Below the pieces are notes generated by a model. It was not told the DNA's origin. It did not search any database and saw only the letters and a program-made list of their open reading frames with translations. This document shows, piece after piece, positions 6,489 through 15,096 of a stretch of 55,158 nt of DNA. This DNA is from a bacterium (GTDB lineage: Bacteria; Bacillota; Clostridia; Lachnospirales; Lachnospiraceae), in the NCBI GenBank assembly GCA_030539165.1, contig JAUNSO010000008.1, positions 1 through 55,158 of the forward strand, written 5' to 3'. How positions within the stretch are numbered: the stretch's first letter is position 1; each line of letters starts with the position of its first letter. Position numbers and translations under genes: made by a program.

Positions 6489-8177
6489 TCATTTACACAC
6501 CTTGTATATTTCATATCCCCCGATGTTCTCTACAGATTCTAATGATAATTCCTTTCCATAATGCTCTTTCAGGTACAGCAGCTTCTCTTCCGGATAATGA
6601 TTATCAATCAAATAAACTCGTTCATCCTCCGGAGAAGCCTTCAATGCCTGAAAGGCATTTTTATATCCGTATCTATCCAGTACATTCTCATAGATTGGAG
6701 AACGTACAAGCCATCCTCCGAGATAAGTCCTGTTTGCAAAACATCCCTCCTGATGGGGTCTGAACACATCGTACCGATAAGTGACCTGATCTGTAAACGG
6801 ATCAATCAGAAACAGATCATCTTCATATCGTTTTGTATATGCTGCCAGCTGTGCATTGCCATCCGCTTCTTCCCGTATATATCTGTTATAATCAAACTGA
6901 TCCTGCAGTAGCAGTCCGATATTTATAAACACGCATATACCGGCAGCTAACAGCAGCACATTTCTTTCCTCGCCCTCTCCGTACTGCAAAAGCAAGATGA
7001 ATACTGCGAATAAGATAGCAAACACGACTCTGTGATTCCATCTGCCACTGTATTCATAATAGCAAAGTACTACCGCTGTTACAGCACCAAGATACGTTAA
7101 CAGATATCTGTTTTTTTTCTGTCTGTTGATGATCAGCCAGAATATGAAACAGAAAATACCCATAACCAGAACATTGAATCCATATATCTCTTCATATAAA
7201 TGTGCTGCAAGTCTCTTCAGCATATCGATGTCAAAGCTACGTGATGGTGCATCCTTAAGAATTTTTTCAATCAGCTGGTTTGTAAACACACCACTGTCTC
7301 CAAACTGCCATGTCAGATACAGCAATGCATCATTTTCAGATACACCGAGCTGAGTCAGTCGTTCTCCGTAAGTTTCATAATTCATAAGATCATATCTGTA
7401 GTCCAGCAATTGTGTTCTGTTCTCATTAAATACCGAATAACTCTTCCAATCCTTTTGTGAGCTGTATGCCTGTCGGTCAAGAACCTGAAAGACACCGACC
7501 GCCATAAACAAGACAATAAAAGTCGTCAGATACGCAAGCACCAGCTTCTTTTTGTGTCCCGTCTCTGTTTCCCTGCGTATACTAAACATTTCAATCACAA
7601 AAGGCACGAAGAAGACTGCCGTTGCCATATAAAAACAGCTGATCCGCAGCAATGCTCCATATACCAGCATAATCATTCCCAGCGCCATAAAACCCTCAAT
7701 GCTCTTCTCACCGCGTCGTATACGCCGGAAGCAATACAATACAACTGCATACCCTATCACAGTCAGCACAGCTGCCGTTTTTGTATATTGCAAGGATACA
7801 TAGCCTTCATAAAATACGCAGGTCAGGAAAATAAAAGACAGCAGCTTACCATGCTTTTTTTCTCGAATCAGAATATAACTGAATGCCGTAAAAGCAATCA
7901 TCAGGCTGATATACTGCAGGACAGAGTGCCAGCGTACACCGGAACAAAGCCTGTAGAAAAATTCCATTATCTCACCCAGGCAGTAATTCACATAGACCAG
8001 ATGACTGTCTCTTGTTCCATATGCGCCCTCTGCAATGGAAGCAATAAAAACATCATCATTTTCTTCAAAATGTGGATGAAAGACCAATAATGACAATAGT
8101 AAAAAAAGAACGTTCTGCAGCATTGCCATAATAACCGGTCTGTTAATCCACTCTTTGATTTTAACCCTATTCACCAT
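6489..8177 (-). CDS. Large multi-pass membrane protein, GT-C-like
   Basis: 562 residues with about ten hydrophobic segments and a soluble C-terminal tail of roughly 140 residues. Seen: after the first membrane segment an acidic loop HFEENDDVF; many GT-C sugar transferases carry a catalytic acidic motif in this loop. The family is not one I can name. It is the last gene of the operon starting at 14902, after a YfhO protein by 13 bases. An integral-membrane transferase that uses a polyprenyl-phosphate sugar and acts outside the cell is the best guess; a polymer-modifying or transport role is also possible. Confidence 0.75.
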   Translation of the reverse strand: MVNRVKIKEWINRPVIMAMLQNVLFLLLSLLVFHPHFEENDDVFIASIAEGAYGTRDSHLVYVNYCLGEIMEFFYRLCSGVRWHSVLQYISLMIAFTAFSYILIREKKHGKLLSFIFLTCVFYEGYVSLQYTKTAAVLTVIGYAVVLYCFRRIRRGEKSIEGFMALGMIMLVYGALLRISCFYMATAVFFVPFVIEMFSIRRETETGHKKKLVLAYLTTFIVLFMAVGVFQVLDRQAYSSQKDWKSYSVFNENRTQLLDYRYDLMNYETYGERLTQLGVSENDALLYLTWQFGDSGVFTNQLIEKILKDAPSRSFDIDMLKRLAAHLYEEIYGFNVLVMGIFCFIFWLIINRQKKNRYLLTYLGAVTAVVLCYYEYSGRWNHRVVFAILFAVFILLLQYGEGEERNVLLLAAGICVFINIGLLLQDQFDYNRYIREEADGNAQLAAYTKRYEDDLFLIDPFTDQVTYRYDVFRPHQEGCFANRTYLGGWLVRSPIYENVLDRYGYKNAFQALKASPEDERVYLIDNHYPEEKLLYLKEHYGKELSLESVENIGGYEIYKVCK

Positions 8178-8190
8178 AGAATCCCTCCTG

Positions 8191-10989
8191 TTACTTTGTC
8201 AGCAGTCCAATCGGCGCATACAAAATCGGAATTACATATATAATCAGTATTGCTGTTGCCCATGTCAATATAAAGATTACCCATACCGTTTTTTGCAATA
8301 GATGATCTGTTTCAAGACCAGTCAGTTTCCCCGCTTTTTTCTTTCGAATCAGCAGATAATTCGCTGCAAGTAAAGTCAGCAGACTGATCATGCTTCCTGC
8401 CTTCATTCCCGTCGGAATGAAGTTCATGATAACCTGATTATTCCCTTCCTGTAACGGAATGACGGTAAATATGCCATAGCCTTGAGAGATTCCGGTGTCC
8501 ACAGCATTGACCTTTGCGTGGAAGCCGCGATCATACTTCACAGGCAGAAGCAGCACACTGTCCGCTGGAGCATTTTCTACCACCAATGACAGACCTGTAT
8601 CTGATGTTTCTGCATTCGTATCACAAGCTGAATATCTGCTGCAGAGATCCTCCAGCAAATCCAGATCCATGGCACCGATGGAAAAGCATTCATCCTGTTC
8701 GATTCTTTTTTCTTCATCAACTTCTGCAAACTCAATATCAATGCATACTCTTTCATTCTCAAACACGCCGAGACATACCAGATTATTATTAAAATAGGCT
8801 GGATATGATACCTGTCCGGGGCTGCCGATCGTAGGCACTGCAATCTGCTCACCGTTGACTGATATCACCATATTTCCTTCATCACTGTCACTGGTCGCTC
8901 CTGCAAAATACAATACCTGACGTCCCTTTACCTCGATCTGCTGGTGTGCATCCGCTGCTCCGTCCCCAGTACAGACTGTCTCCATCAATGGTCTGCCCGT
9001 CTCCGGCTGCATCAATGCATATACTTCATTTTGTACTGCAAACCGATCCTTTGACAAATCAACCTCTCCAGCTTCAGGCTTATCATTGCTATATCCTGAC
9101 ATAGTAATTCCGAACGGAAGTATATATTTGCAGCGATAAAGAATATACTCCTTTGATGCTGCTCCCTCGCCAACAGTCGTTCGGCCTGTTTCCTCATACA
9201 GCTCCTCCGGCTGTTCATTCACACTGATCACATTGCGAACACCAATCAATGCATCCGAGAATACAGTTCCCCCTGCATCCAGCACCCGCATGTATTGAAT
9301 GGAATATCCCCAGTCCACCGCGCCTCTCTGGAAGGACGGTTCAATCATATGTGTCCAGTTGCTGAGAGATGCGTGCCGCATAACGAAAGGATAATTTGCA
9401 TTTAGTTCTGTATCTGGATTCTTGATCCTGGCTACTGTTGACTCCTGGATTCCCAGTTCATTCTTGATTTCTATGGATTCAGCAATATAGCTGCCGCTCT
9501 GTTCCGCCTGCTCTGAATAGCCTGTCGTATATGCCGGTTTACCGAGCATAATATAGGCAAATATCAGCAACTCTGCCAACAGCAGATTCACAATTGCTGT
9601 ATGCTGAAACATCCTTGTCCTGTCCGCTCCGGTCCGGACAGCCGCGTGATAACTCCACAACAGCCCCGAATACAGCAAAAAGCTGCTGCCACAGATCAGG
9701 GCAGTCAGATGAAATACACTGCGCAGTACCCAGTCTGTACGGCTCTGATAGGCATAAATCACCAGCCCGGCAATGATTGCTGTGGATACGCTGCCAAGCA
9801 GCAGTTTATACAGCAAACCCTTTTCATCCTCTGTACTCCCGTCTGTCTTCTGGCGTTTCGCATAATAGCACGCTGCCGTCAGAACCACCAAGCTCATGAT
9901 AAAACCGTTTCGAATCGGATATCCTACGTAGGAGCCAAAGTGCCACATGAGATTGACACTTTCAAAAAGCAGTTCCAGGCACAACAGTATGATCATACCT
10001 ATGAAAAACAGATCTTTCCGGAAATACTCTCCCGCACGATACTCTTTCCATGTTTTGCTGCGGCGGATTCCAGTCACGACCCCTCTGAGAATGACCGCAA
10101 ATGGCAGGGAAAGTCCCAGCAGCGACCACCATCTCGTCGTATAAACACCTTTTACCTGTTTTAAGATACCCAAATAAAAGTTTCCTTCTTTGTTATTATT
10201 CTCAAACCGGGTCGATCCAAAGGTCTGTATCAGCTGCGGTACCAAGATGAATGCAGAAATCCCAAATGCAAGCAATGTCCCGATCGCCAGCCGCAGCACT
10301 GCTGCTTTACGCTCTTCTTTATTTTCCTTACCGATTGTCAGATAATACATCCCGACTGACAAAACGATCAAAATCAGTATCATAAAGCTCTGATAGTAGC
10401 TGCCTGCCAGACAGATTGTCAGGTACACTACATAAGATGTCATCCTGCCCTCGCGGCACAAGCGTACGAGCGCACAGATTAAAAGCGGGAAAATGACCGC
10501 TACATCCAGCCATTGATTCGTGATATAGTACATCATCGCAAACCCGCAGAGACCATAGCATACCGAAAAACAGAATTCCCATATATCATCAGCATGTATT
10601 GTCTTATGCAGAAAATGATACATTGTCAGCGACATACATGCCATTTTAATCATCGTAAATATAGACAAAGCCTGCAAAATACCGTCTCTTGGCACAAAAT
10701 ACAGCAGCAAATTAAAGAGGCTGATGCTGCTGCAGCCGGAGGTATTCATCGTCATATTCGTGCCCAGTGCACTGTACCAGTCATAAAACAATGCTTTTGT
10801 TCCGTGAAGCGCGTCATAAACATGATAATAAAAGGCCGCAATCTGCTGCCCCATATCATAATAATCTATTGTATTGGTTCCAAAGGGAAAGATATGCTTC
10901 AGCCATAACGCCACGCTCACGATCAGTAAGGTTGTCAAAGGCGGGAGCATATATCTTAACACGGTGACCCTTTTGGTTTCTTTGTCCAA
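8191..10989 (-). CDS. YfhO-family membrane glycosyltransferase-like protein
   Basis: About 932 residues with a dozen or more membrane segments in the first half, a large outside domain and two membrane segments near the C-terminus. Seen: TIDYYDMGQQIAAFYYHVYD and WYSALGTNMTMNTSG in the first outside loop and YGLCGFAMMYYITNQWLD later, all typical of YfhO proteins. In Bacillus subtilis YfhO works with a GtrB-type enzyme (CsbB) to glycosylate lipoteichoic acid. Start: the open frame reaches an ATG at 11076, but that start has no ribosome site and overlaps the deacetylase by 86 bases. The TTG at 10989 follows AGGAG by seven bases and lies one base after the deacetylase stop, so I chose it. Confidence 0.85.
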   Translation of the reverse strand: MDKETKRVTVLRYMLPPLTTLLIVSVALWLKHIFPFGTNTIDYYDMGQQIAAFYYHVYDALHGTKALFYDWYSALGTNMTMNTSGCSSISLFNLLLYFVPRDGILQALSIFTMIKMACMSLTMYHFLHKTIHADDIWEFCFSVCYGLCGFAMMYYITNQWLDVAVIFPLLICALVRLCREGRMTSYVVYLTICLAGSYYQSFMILILIVLSVGMYYLTIGKENKEERKAAVLRLAIGTLLAFGISAFILVPQLIQTFGSTRFENNNKEGNFYLGILKQVKGVYTTRWWSLLGLSLPFAVILRGVVTGIRRSKTWKEYRAGEYFRKDLFFIGMIILLCLELLFESVNLMWHFGSYVGYPIRNGFIMSLVVLTAACYYAKRQKTDGSTEDEKGLLYKLLLGSVSTAIIAGLVIYAYQSRTDWVLRSVFHLTALICGSSFLLYSGLLWSYHAAVRTGADRTRMFQHTAIVNLLLAELLIFAYIMLGKPAYTTGYSEQAEQSGSYIAESIEIKNELGIQESTVARIKNPDTELNANYPFVMRHASLSNWTHMIEPSFQRGAVDWGYSIQYMRVLDAGGTVFSDALIGVRNVISVNEQPEELYEETGRTTVGEGAASKEYILYRCKYILPFGITMSGYSNDKPEAGEVDLSKDRFAVQNEVYALMQPETGRPLMETVCTGDGAADAHQQIEVKGRQVLYFAGATSDSDEGNMVISVNGEQIAVPTIGSPGQVSYPAYFNNNLVCLGVFENERVCIDIEFAEVDEEKRIEQDECFSIGAMDLDLLEDLCSRYSACDTNAETSDTGLSLVVENAPADSVLLLPVKYDRGFHAKVNAVDTGISQGYGIFTVIPLQEGNNQVIMNFIPTGMKAGSMISLLTLLAANYLLIRKKKAGKLTGLETDHLLQKTVWVIFILTWATAILIIYVIPILYAPIGLLTK

Positions 10990-10990
10990 A

Positions 10991-11761
10991 TCAGTTCTCC
11001 TTCTCCTGTCTGCATAGCGACCTGCACCATGAAGCATCCATTGGCTCATTCGTATTGACAAGCATGCCCTCTTCATCGTACATCGGATGTGTCATAATCT
11101 CTGTATGATAGTGCTGAGAGAAGCTGTCTGCATTGATGCCTCTGTTTCGTATATAAGACCGAAAATCCGGCGCTGATCCAAAGTAATCCGTGATCTGCAA
11201 TCCGGTTCTTTTCAGCTGGGAGTTATATAGATTCTTGTATACAACATTAAATAACGAAGCTTTTGTAAAGAGATTCCTTCCGATTCGTATGGACGTGATC
11301 TCATACTTTTTCAGCAACGGTTTCAATGCCTTCAGCACCGGCAGATTTGTATGCACGTGATGATGGGAGTCCACATGCTTTAGCGTACATCCATATTCCA
11401 GATACTTCTTTATCTGGGCCTCCAGCTCTTCTGAAATCTGAGAAACCTGATCAGAAGACATCCACAATCTGTTCTTCAGGCTATGATGAAAGCCGGCATG
11501 AAAGTTTCCCTGTGCGTCACAAAAAACAGTATTCTGACGAATTCTGTCCGTCAGCGGAGCTCCGGCCGTCAGGTTCAGATGGAGTCCGACACGGTCAGCA
11601 AACCCCTGCTCCCTTGCCATCTGCATTGCTGCATCCGCATATGGCATATTGACCATCAATGTTGTCCGGTCAATATAGCCAAGTCGAAAGCACTCTTCGA
11701 TAGCCTGATTCACCTCTTCTGTTCTTCCAAAATCATCTGCATTTATCGTGATCGACATCAT
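10991..11761 (-). CDS. ChbG/HpnK (YdjC) family carbohydrate deacetylase
   Basis: A 256-residue cytoplasmic metal-dependent deacetylase that removes acetyl groups from N-acetylated sugars. Seen: metal-binding NADDFG (residues 7-12), HLNLT (61-65) and DSHHHVH (131-137), the three hallmark motifs. There is no signal peptide. AAGGAG lies seven bases before the first ATG. It overlaps the preceding membrane protein by 29 bases and abuts YfhO. Family members include ChbG (chitooligosaccharides), HpnK (hopanoid sugar) and NaxD of Francisella, which deacetylates undecaprenyl-phosphate-GalNAc before an ArnT-like transfer. The surrounding GT-C genes favour a NaxD-like role on a lipid-linked sugar (inference). 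Confidence 0.9.
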   Translation of the reverse strand: MMSITINADDFGRTEEVNQAIEECFRLGYIDRTTLMVNMPYADAAMQMAREQGFADRVGLHLNLTAGAPLTDRIRQNTVFCDAQGNFHAGFHHSLKNRLWMSSDQVSQISEELEAQIKKYLEYGCTLKHVDSHHHVHTNLPVLKALKPLLKKYEITSIRIGRNLFTKASLFNVVYKNLYNSQLKRTGLQITDYFGSAPDFRSYIRNRGINADSFSQHYHTEIMTHPMYDEEGMLVNTNEPMDASWCRSLCRQEKEN

Positions 11762-13361
11762 CAGCCGCTCCTTCTTCTAACCTCTTTGCTGCAGACCCTT
11801 CCAAGCCTGCTGTTACATGGATGACCCTGCAGGTCAGCGCATAAATCAAAAACGGAATCACCTGCAGCATGACACGGTTACCGGAATCTCCGATTCCTCG
11901 TCTCAGCCCTCCGCCTCTCGCAAAGCTGACTGCAACCGTAAACAGGATATAGCCGAGCAGAAACAGGTTCTCATACTGAATATCATGCATTTTCTGTTCA
12001 TGGCATTGGTCATCAAGTTGCTTTATTTTATAAGTTTTTTCAACAAAATATATCATAATATAGCATATAAGAACCAGATCTATTGTATACCCCCAGCCCT
12101 CTCGATACACAACATTCTGCAAGAAAGCCTTTGCCACAACCAGATAATCTGACGGAGCAAGAACAAAAAGGCCACCATTGACCGCCAATAGCCCGATCAA
12201 AATCAGCCAGCCTGTATTTTTTTGCAGACGGATCAGATGCTTCCCTCTGATTCCTCCGATATAGTGTCCTAACAGCACCATGACTGCGATCGCTACCGCT
12301 GCCTTTTGCCATGTCAGAAAGCTGTAGACCGGTGATACCTTTAAAAATGCAAAATAACGGATATAGTACAGACAAGGCATCACAGATGCCGGCAGCAAAA
12401 ACCTGGTCAGCAGCTCTCGATTGCTGTATCCCAACGTAGAGATGCATACAATCATAAAGCACATCAGCATTCCACCCTCCATACGCAGCATGGATATCAC
12501 TGCTGACAGCAGCATAAACACGAGCATGGCATCATGATTCTCCTGCTCGCCTTCCTTTCTTTCTCTGTCAATTTTATATGCAAGACCGAATAGCAGGAAG
12601 GAATACGCCATCACATATACATTCGCAAGAATCCATTTTGATAATACAACAAAAGGAGTCGCTGTAATCAAAAGTACGGTCATGACTGCTGTTATGACCA
12701 TGGCCTGTTTTTCCTGCAGCTTCTCTCTGCTGCGTTCATAGGAAAACATCGCAAACAGCAGTATAAAATTGAGATTGAATACCTGCTGTATCCCATAGAA
12801 CTGGTCAAATCCCAGCATGGCCGGTATCGTTCCAATCAGCGCCGCCATCGGGCCGACATCGGACAGAAATACATCATAGGCACTTAGGTATACGCCTTCC
12901 TTGACAAGCACCTCCGGATAATACAGATAGTAATACATCGTATCATTTGATGTACTGATGCTCAAAATACCACTGACTGCTACTGCAGCAACAAGGATCA
13001 GTAAGGCAGATGCAGCAAGCAGCGTGATGACCGGCCTCCTGATGGATACAGGTCTCTCTCTGAAGCGATAGCGAAGTCCTGCTGTTCCCACGGATACTGC
13101 CAGTATCAAAGCAATCATTGCCAGTTCAGAAAACAAGCAGAACGGAACCCCCAGTGTCAGCAGCAAAAATCCGGCAACACACCATAATGCCAGTCCAACA
13201 GGATATGCCAATGCAAGCAGCCACTGTGTCCTGATTTTTTCCCGGACTCCATACAGAAAAATGAATCCTATCAGAAAAATCAGCAGGATTGCAAAGATCT
13301 GTCTGATTCCATACCCTGAGGTCAGATCTGATAACAACAGTGTCATCTGTTCCTTTGTCAT
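11733..13361 (-). CDS. Multi-pass membrane protein, GT-C-like
   Basis: 542 residues, almost entirely hydrophobic, with about twelve membrane segments. Seen: after the fifth segment a loop with STSNDTMYYYLYYPEVLVKEG and later DVGPMAALIGTIPAMLG, the layout of ArnT/PMT-like proteins in which an acidic residue near a first outside loop binds the lipid-phosphate sugar. No named family is recognised with confidence. Its start overlaps the preceding stop by one base (TAATG) and its end overlaps the deacetylase, so translation is tightly coupled. It is a possible transferase for the sugar processed by that deacetylase. Confidence 0.75.
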   Translation of the reverse strand: MTKEQMTLLLSDLTSGYGIRQIFAILLIFLIGFIFLYGVREKIRTQWLLALAYPVGLALWCVAGFLLLTLGVPFCLFSELAMIALILAVSVGTAGLRYRFRERPVSIRRPVITLLAASALLILVAAVAVSGILSISTSNDTMYYYLYYPEVLVKEGVYLSAYDVFLSDVGPMAALIGTIPAMLGFDQFYGIQQVFNLNFILLFAMFSYERSREKLQEKQAMVITAVMTVLLITATPFVVLSKWILANVYVMAYSFLLFGLAYKIDRERKEGEQENHDAMLVFMLLSAVISMLRMEGGMLMCFMIVCISTLGYSNRELLTRFLLPASVMPCLYYIRYFAFLKVSPVYSFLTWQKAAVAIAVMVLLGHYIGGIRGKHLIRLQKNTGWLILIGLLAVNGGLFVLAPSDYLVVAKAFLQNVVYREGWGYTIDLVLICYIMIYFVEKTYKIKQLDDQCHEQKMHDIQYENLFLLGYILFTVAVSFARGGGLRRGIGDSGNRVMLQVIPFLIYALTCRVIHVTAGLEGSAAKRLEEGAADDVDHDKCR

Positions 13362-14902
13362 TATCTGCCCACCTCCCTGTCATAGTGCTCTCTGCTCATG
13401 ATATACAGATTATTCTCAGCGTCCCATAAGGCAACCAGTGATGTTTCATCAGCTGAAATTTCATTTTCCAGATAAATATACATGGTCGAAGCTTCTTCAC
13501 GATAAACATAATCATACCAGAAGTAGGACGACTGCTCGATTTCGTCCTGATTGATCAAAAATGTATATCGGGCCATATCATTGCTGTAGCCGATTCGTGT
13601 CATGCTGTTCTCATCCTGAAATACAGAAAAATCAAAGCTTTCTTTGGCAGCAAGTGTTTCGTCAACACTGACACTTCCGGCAAATTCCTCAAAAAAGCGC
13701 ACATAATCACGGCCGTAGTAATACTTTGGATCATGCGCAACCGCATACTTGACCTGCGGATCACCCTCTTCATAATAAGTATATACGGGATGTTCATACG
13801 GATCCCCCAGATCATGAACCTGGATTTCCTTGTCCTTGATCAATAGCTGCAAAAGCGTATCTGCATACTCTCCGTTTTCCATAAACTTCTCCACATATCT
13901 TGCCTGTGTATCCGGATGGTACAGCGGATAAATTCCCGGCAGACTACGCAGATTGTAAAGCAGGTTTACTCCAATCACTCCAAGCGCAAATAAACCGATC
14001 AGATACTTCACTGCAGATGGTCGCTTCTGACTGCATACATAAATAACGCCACACGATAGGATCAGCACAGCGAGCATAACTGCCGCATATTTCAATGAAG
14101 CAAAATACAGGATACCCATGAGCAGCAGCGAACAAAAGGCAACCGAAATCAGGTTCCTGATACCACTTAACAGCTTCTTCTTACGTTTAACGCCATCTAA
14201 TACCTTCTGTGGCGGATAGACAAATTCAATATCCTGAGCTCCCATCCTGATATTAACTGCATGATTCTCAGGCATCCAGATCTCCTGTCGTCTGAATGCA
14301 TATCGAAGCAGTGCCAGAAGCAGCTGCCTGAAACCATGATGGTCCATATTCGACATCAGCCACACTGCATACCGGTTGCTTTTCTTTTTATAGTAGGGAC
14401 GCAGCTCCATTCTCTGAAACCTGTCAAAGCCTCTGAGATCCCACGGCAGAGAAATGATCTGTCTGCCCGCCAGTATACAGGCTCCGCTAATCTTCTCATT
14501 CAAAGGAGAAAATGTCTCTCCTACATCAAAAAAATCCTGCTCCTTCACAAACCTCTGCAGCTTTGGCTCGACATCGCCCATATCCGGATCACAGCAGTAT
14601 ACCTGTTCGCTGATATAGAAGCTCCGCTCTCCAAATACAAAATCCTTCATGATATAACTGTAGCCTTCCGCTGTACCGGCTTGTTTCCCGATTGCATGCA
14701 TCAGTACCGCATGATTGGTGATGACGAATTTGCCCAGACTGACTGCCTTGACCAGATCTGTTTCTGTATCACAAAAAAGCACCGGTGCTTCCGATGCAAG
14801 CATCTCCTGTGCCGTGTTAAATTCCTGATATTGAATACCATAATGTTTTAGGAAATCACGTAAGTAATGATGTTCCTTTAGTATGCCTGCTTCTATTCCC
14901 AT
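13361..14902 (-). CDS. Unknown three-domain membrane protein
   Basis: I do not recognise this 513-residue protein. Seen: a soluble N-terminal part of about 245 residues with several Cys and aromatic residues, three membrane segments at about 248-269, 271-290 and 299-316, then about 195 acidic, Tyr-rich residues that would face outside. GGAG lies seven bases before the ATG. It is the first gene of the operon with the consensus promoter at 14948-14976. The first domain has an alternating beta/alpha look but no motif I can place. Its position before GT-C proteins and a deacetylase suggests a part in the same outside modification, perhaps as a scaffold or sensor (inference). Confidence 0.8.
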   Translation of the reverse strand: MGIEAGILKEHHYLRDFLKHYGIQYQEFNTAQEMLASEAPVLFCDTETDLVKAVSLGKFVITNHAVLMHAIGKQAGTAEGYSYIMKDFVFGERSFYISEQVYCCDPDMGDVEPKLQRFVKEQDFFDVGETFSPLNEKISGACILAGRQIISLPWDLRGFDRFQRMELRPYYKKKSNRYAVWLMSNMDHHGFRQLLLALLRYAFRRQEIWMPENHAVNIRMGAQDIEFVYPPQKVLDGVKRKKKLLSGIRNLISVAFCSLLLMGILYFASLKYAAVMLAVLILSCGVIYVCSQKRPSAVKYLIGLFALGVIGVNLLYNLRSLPGIYPLYHPDTQARYVEKFMENGEYADTLLQLLIKDKEIQVHDLGDPYEHPVYTYYEEGDPQVKYAVAHDPKYYYGRDYVRFFEEFAGSVSVDETLAAKESFDFSVFQDENSMTRIGYSNDMARYTFLINQDEIEQSSYFWYDYVYREEASTMYIYLENEISADETSLVALWDAENNLYIMSREHYDREVGR

Positions 14903-14947
14903 TGATGATCTCCAAGGTGACTGACAGACTCAGTTTCACTGTTCTCA

Positions 14948-14976
14948 ATTATATAGTAATCCACTGCCTGTGTCAA
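14948..14976 (-). promoter_or_regulatory. Consensus promoter of the 14902-6489 operon, with a dyad over the -35
   Basis: On the minus strand TTGACA (14971-14976) and TATAAT (14948-14953), both perfect, lie 17 bases apart. A near-perfect dyad, CCTGTGTCAATTTGACAGG at 14967-14985, covers the -35 and could be a repressor site. Confidence 0.8.
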
Positions 14977-14997
14977 TTTGACAGGCTGATTTAATCC

Positions 14998-15026
14998 TTG
15001 CGTTTTCAGATACTGTATTATACTAT
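14998..15026 (+). promoter_or_regulatory. Possible divergent promoter of the plus-strand membrane gene
   Basis: TTGCGT (14998-15003) and TACTAT (15021-15026) are 17 bases apart on the plus strand. The site starts 13 bases beyond the dyad at 14967-14985, so both directions could share control. Confidence 0.45.
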
Positions 15027-15096
15027 TATTTATGGAAATAACAGTGATGTTGATATGAGAAATCAATCCCGGCACAAAGAAAGGATTCGTCTGACT

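Noticed and set aside
6446..6763. Short plus-strand frame as a possible signal peptide gene for the AgrC-like kinase
   Set aside because: Most of it is antisense to the end of the 6489 membrane gene, and there is no ribosome site or AgrD-like Cys-containing core followed by an acidic tail.
9601..10164. Plus-strand open frame of 187 codons inside the YfhO gene
   Set aside because: It is antisense to well-predicted membrane segments and lacks start signals and motifs.
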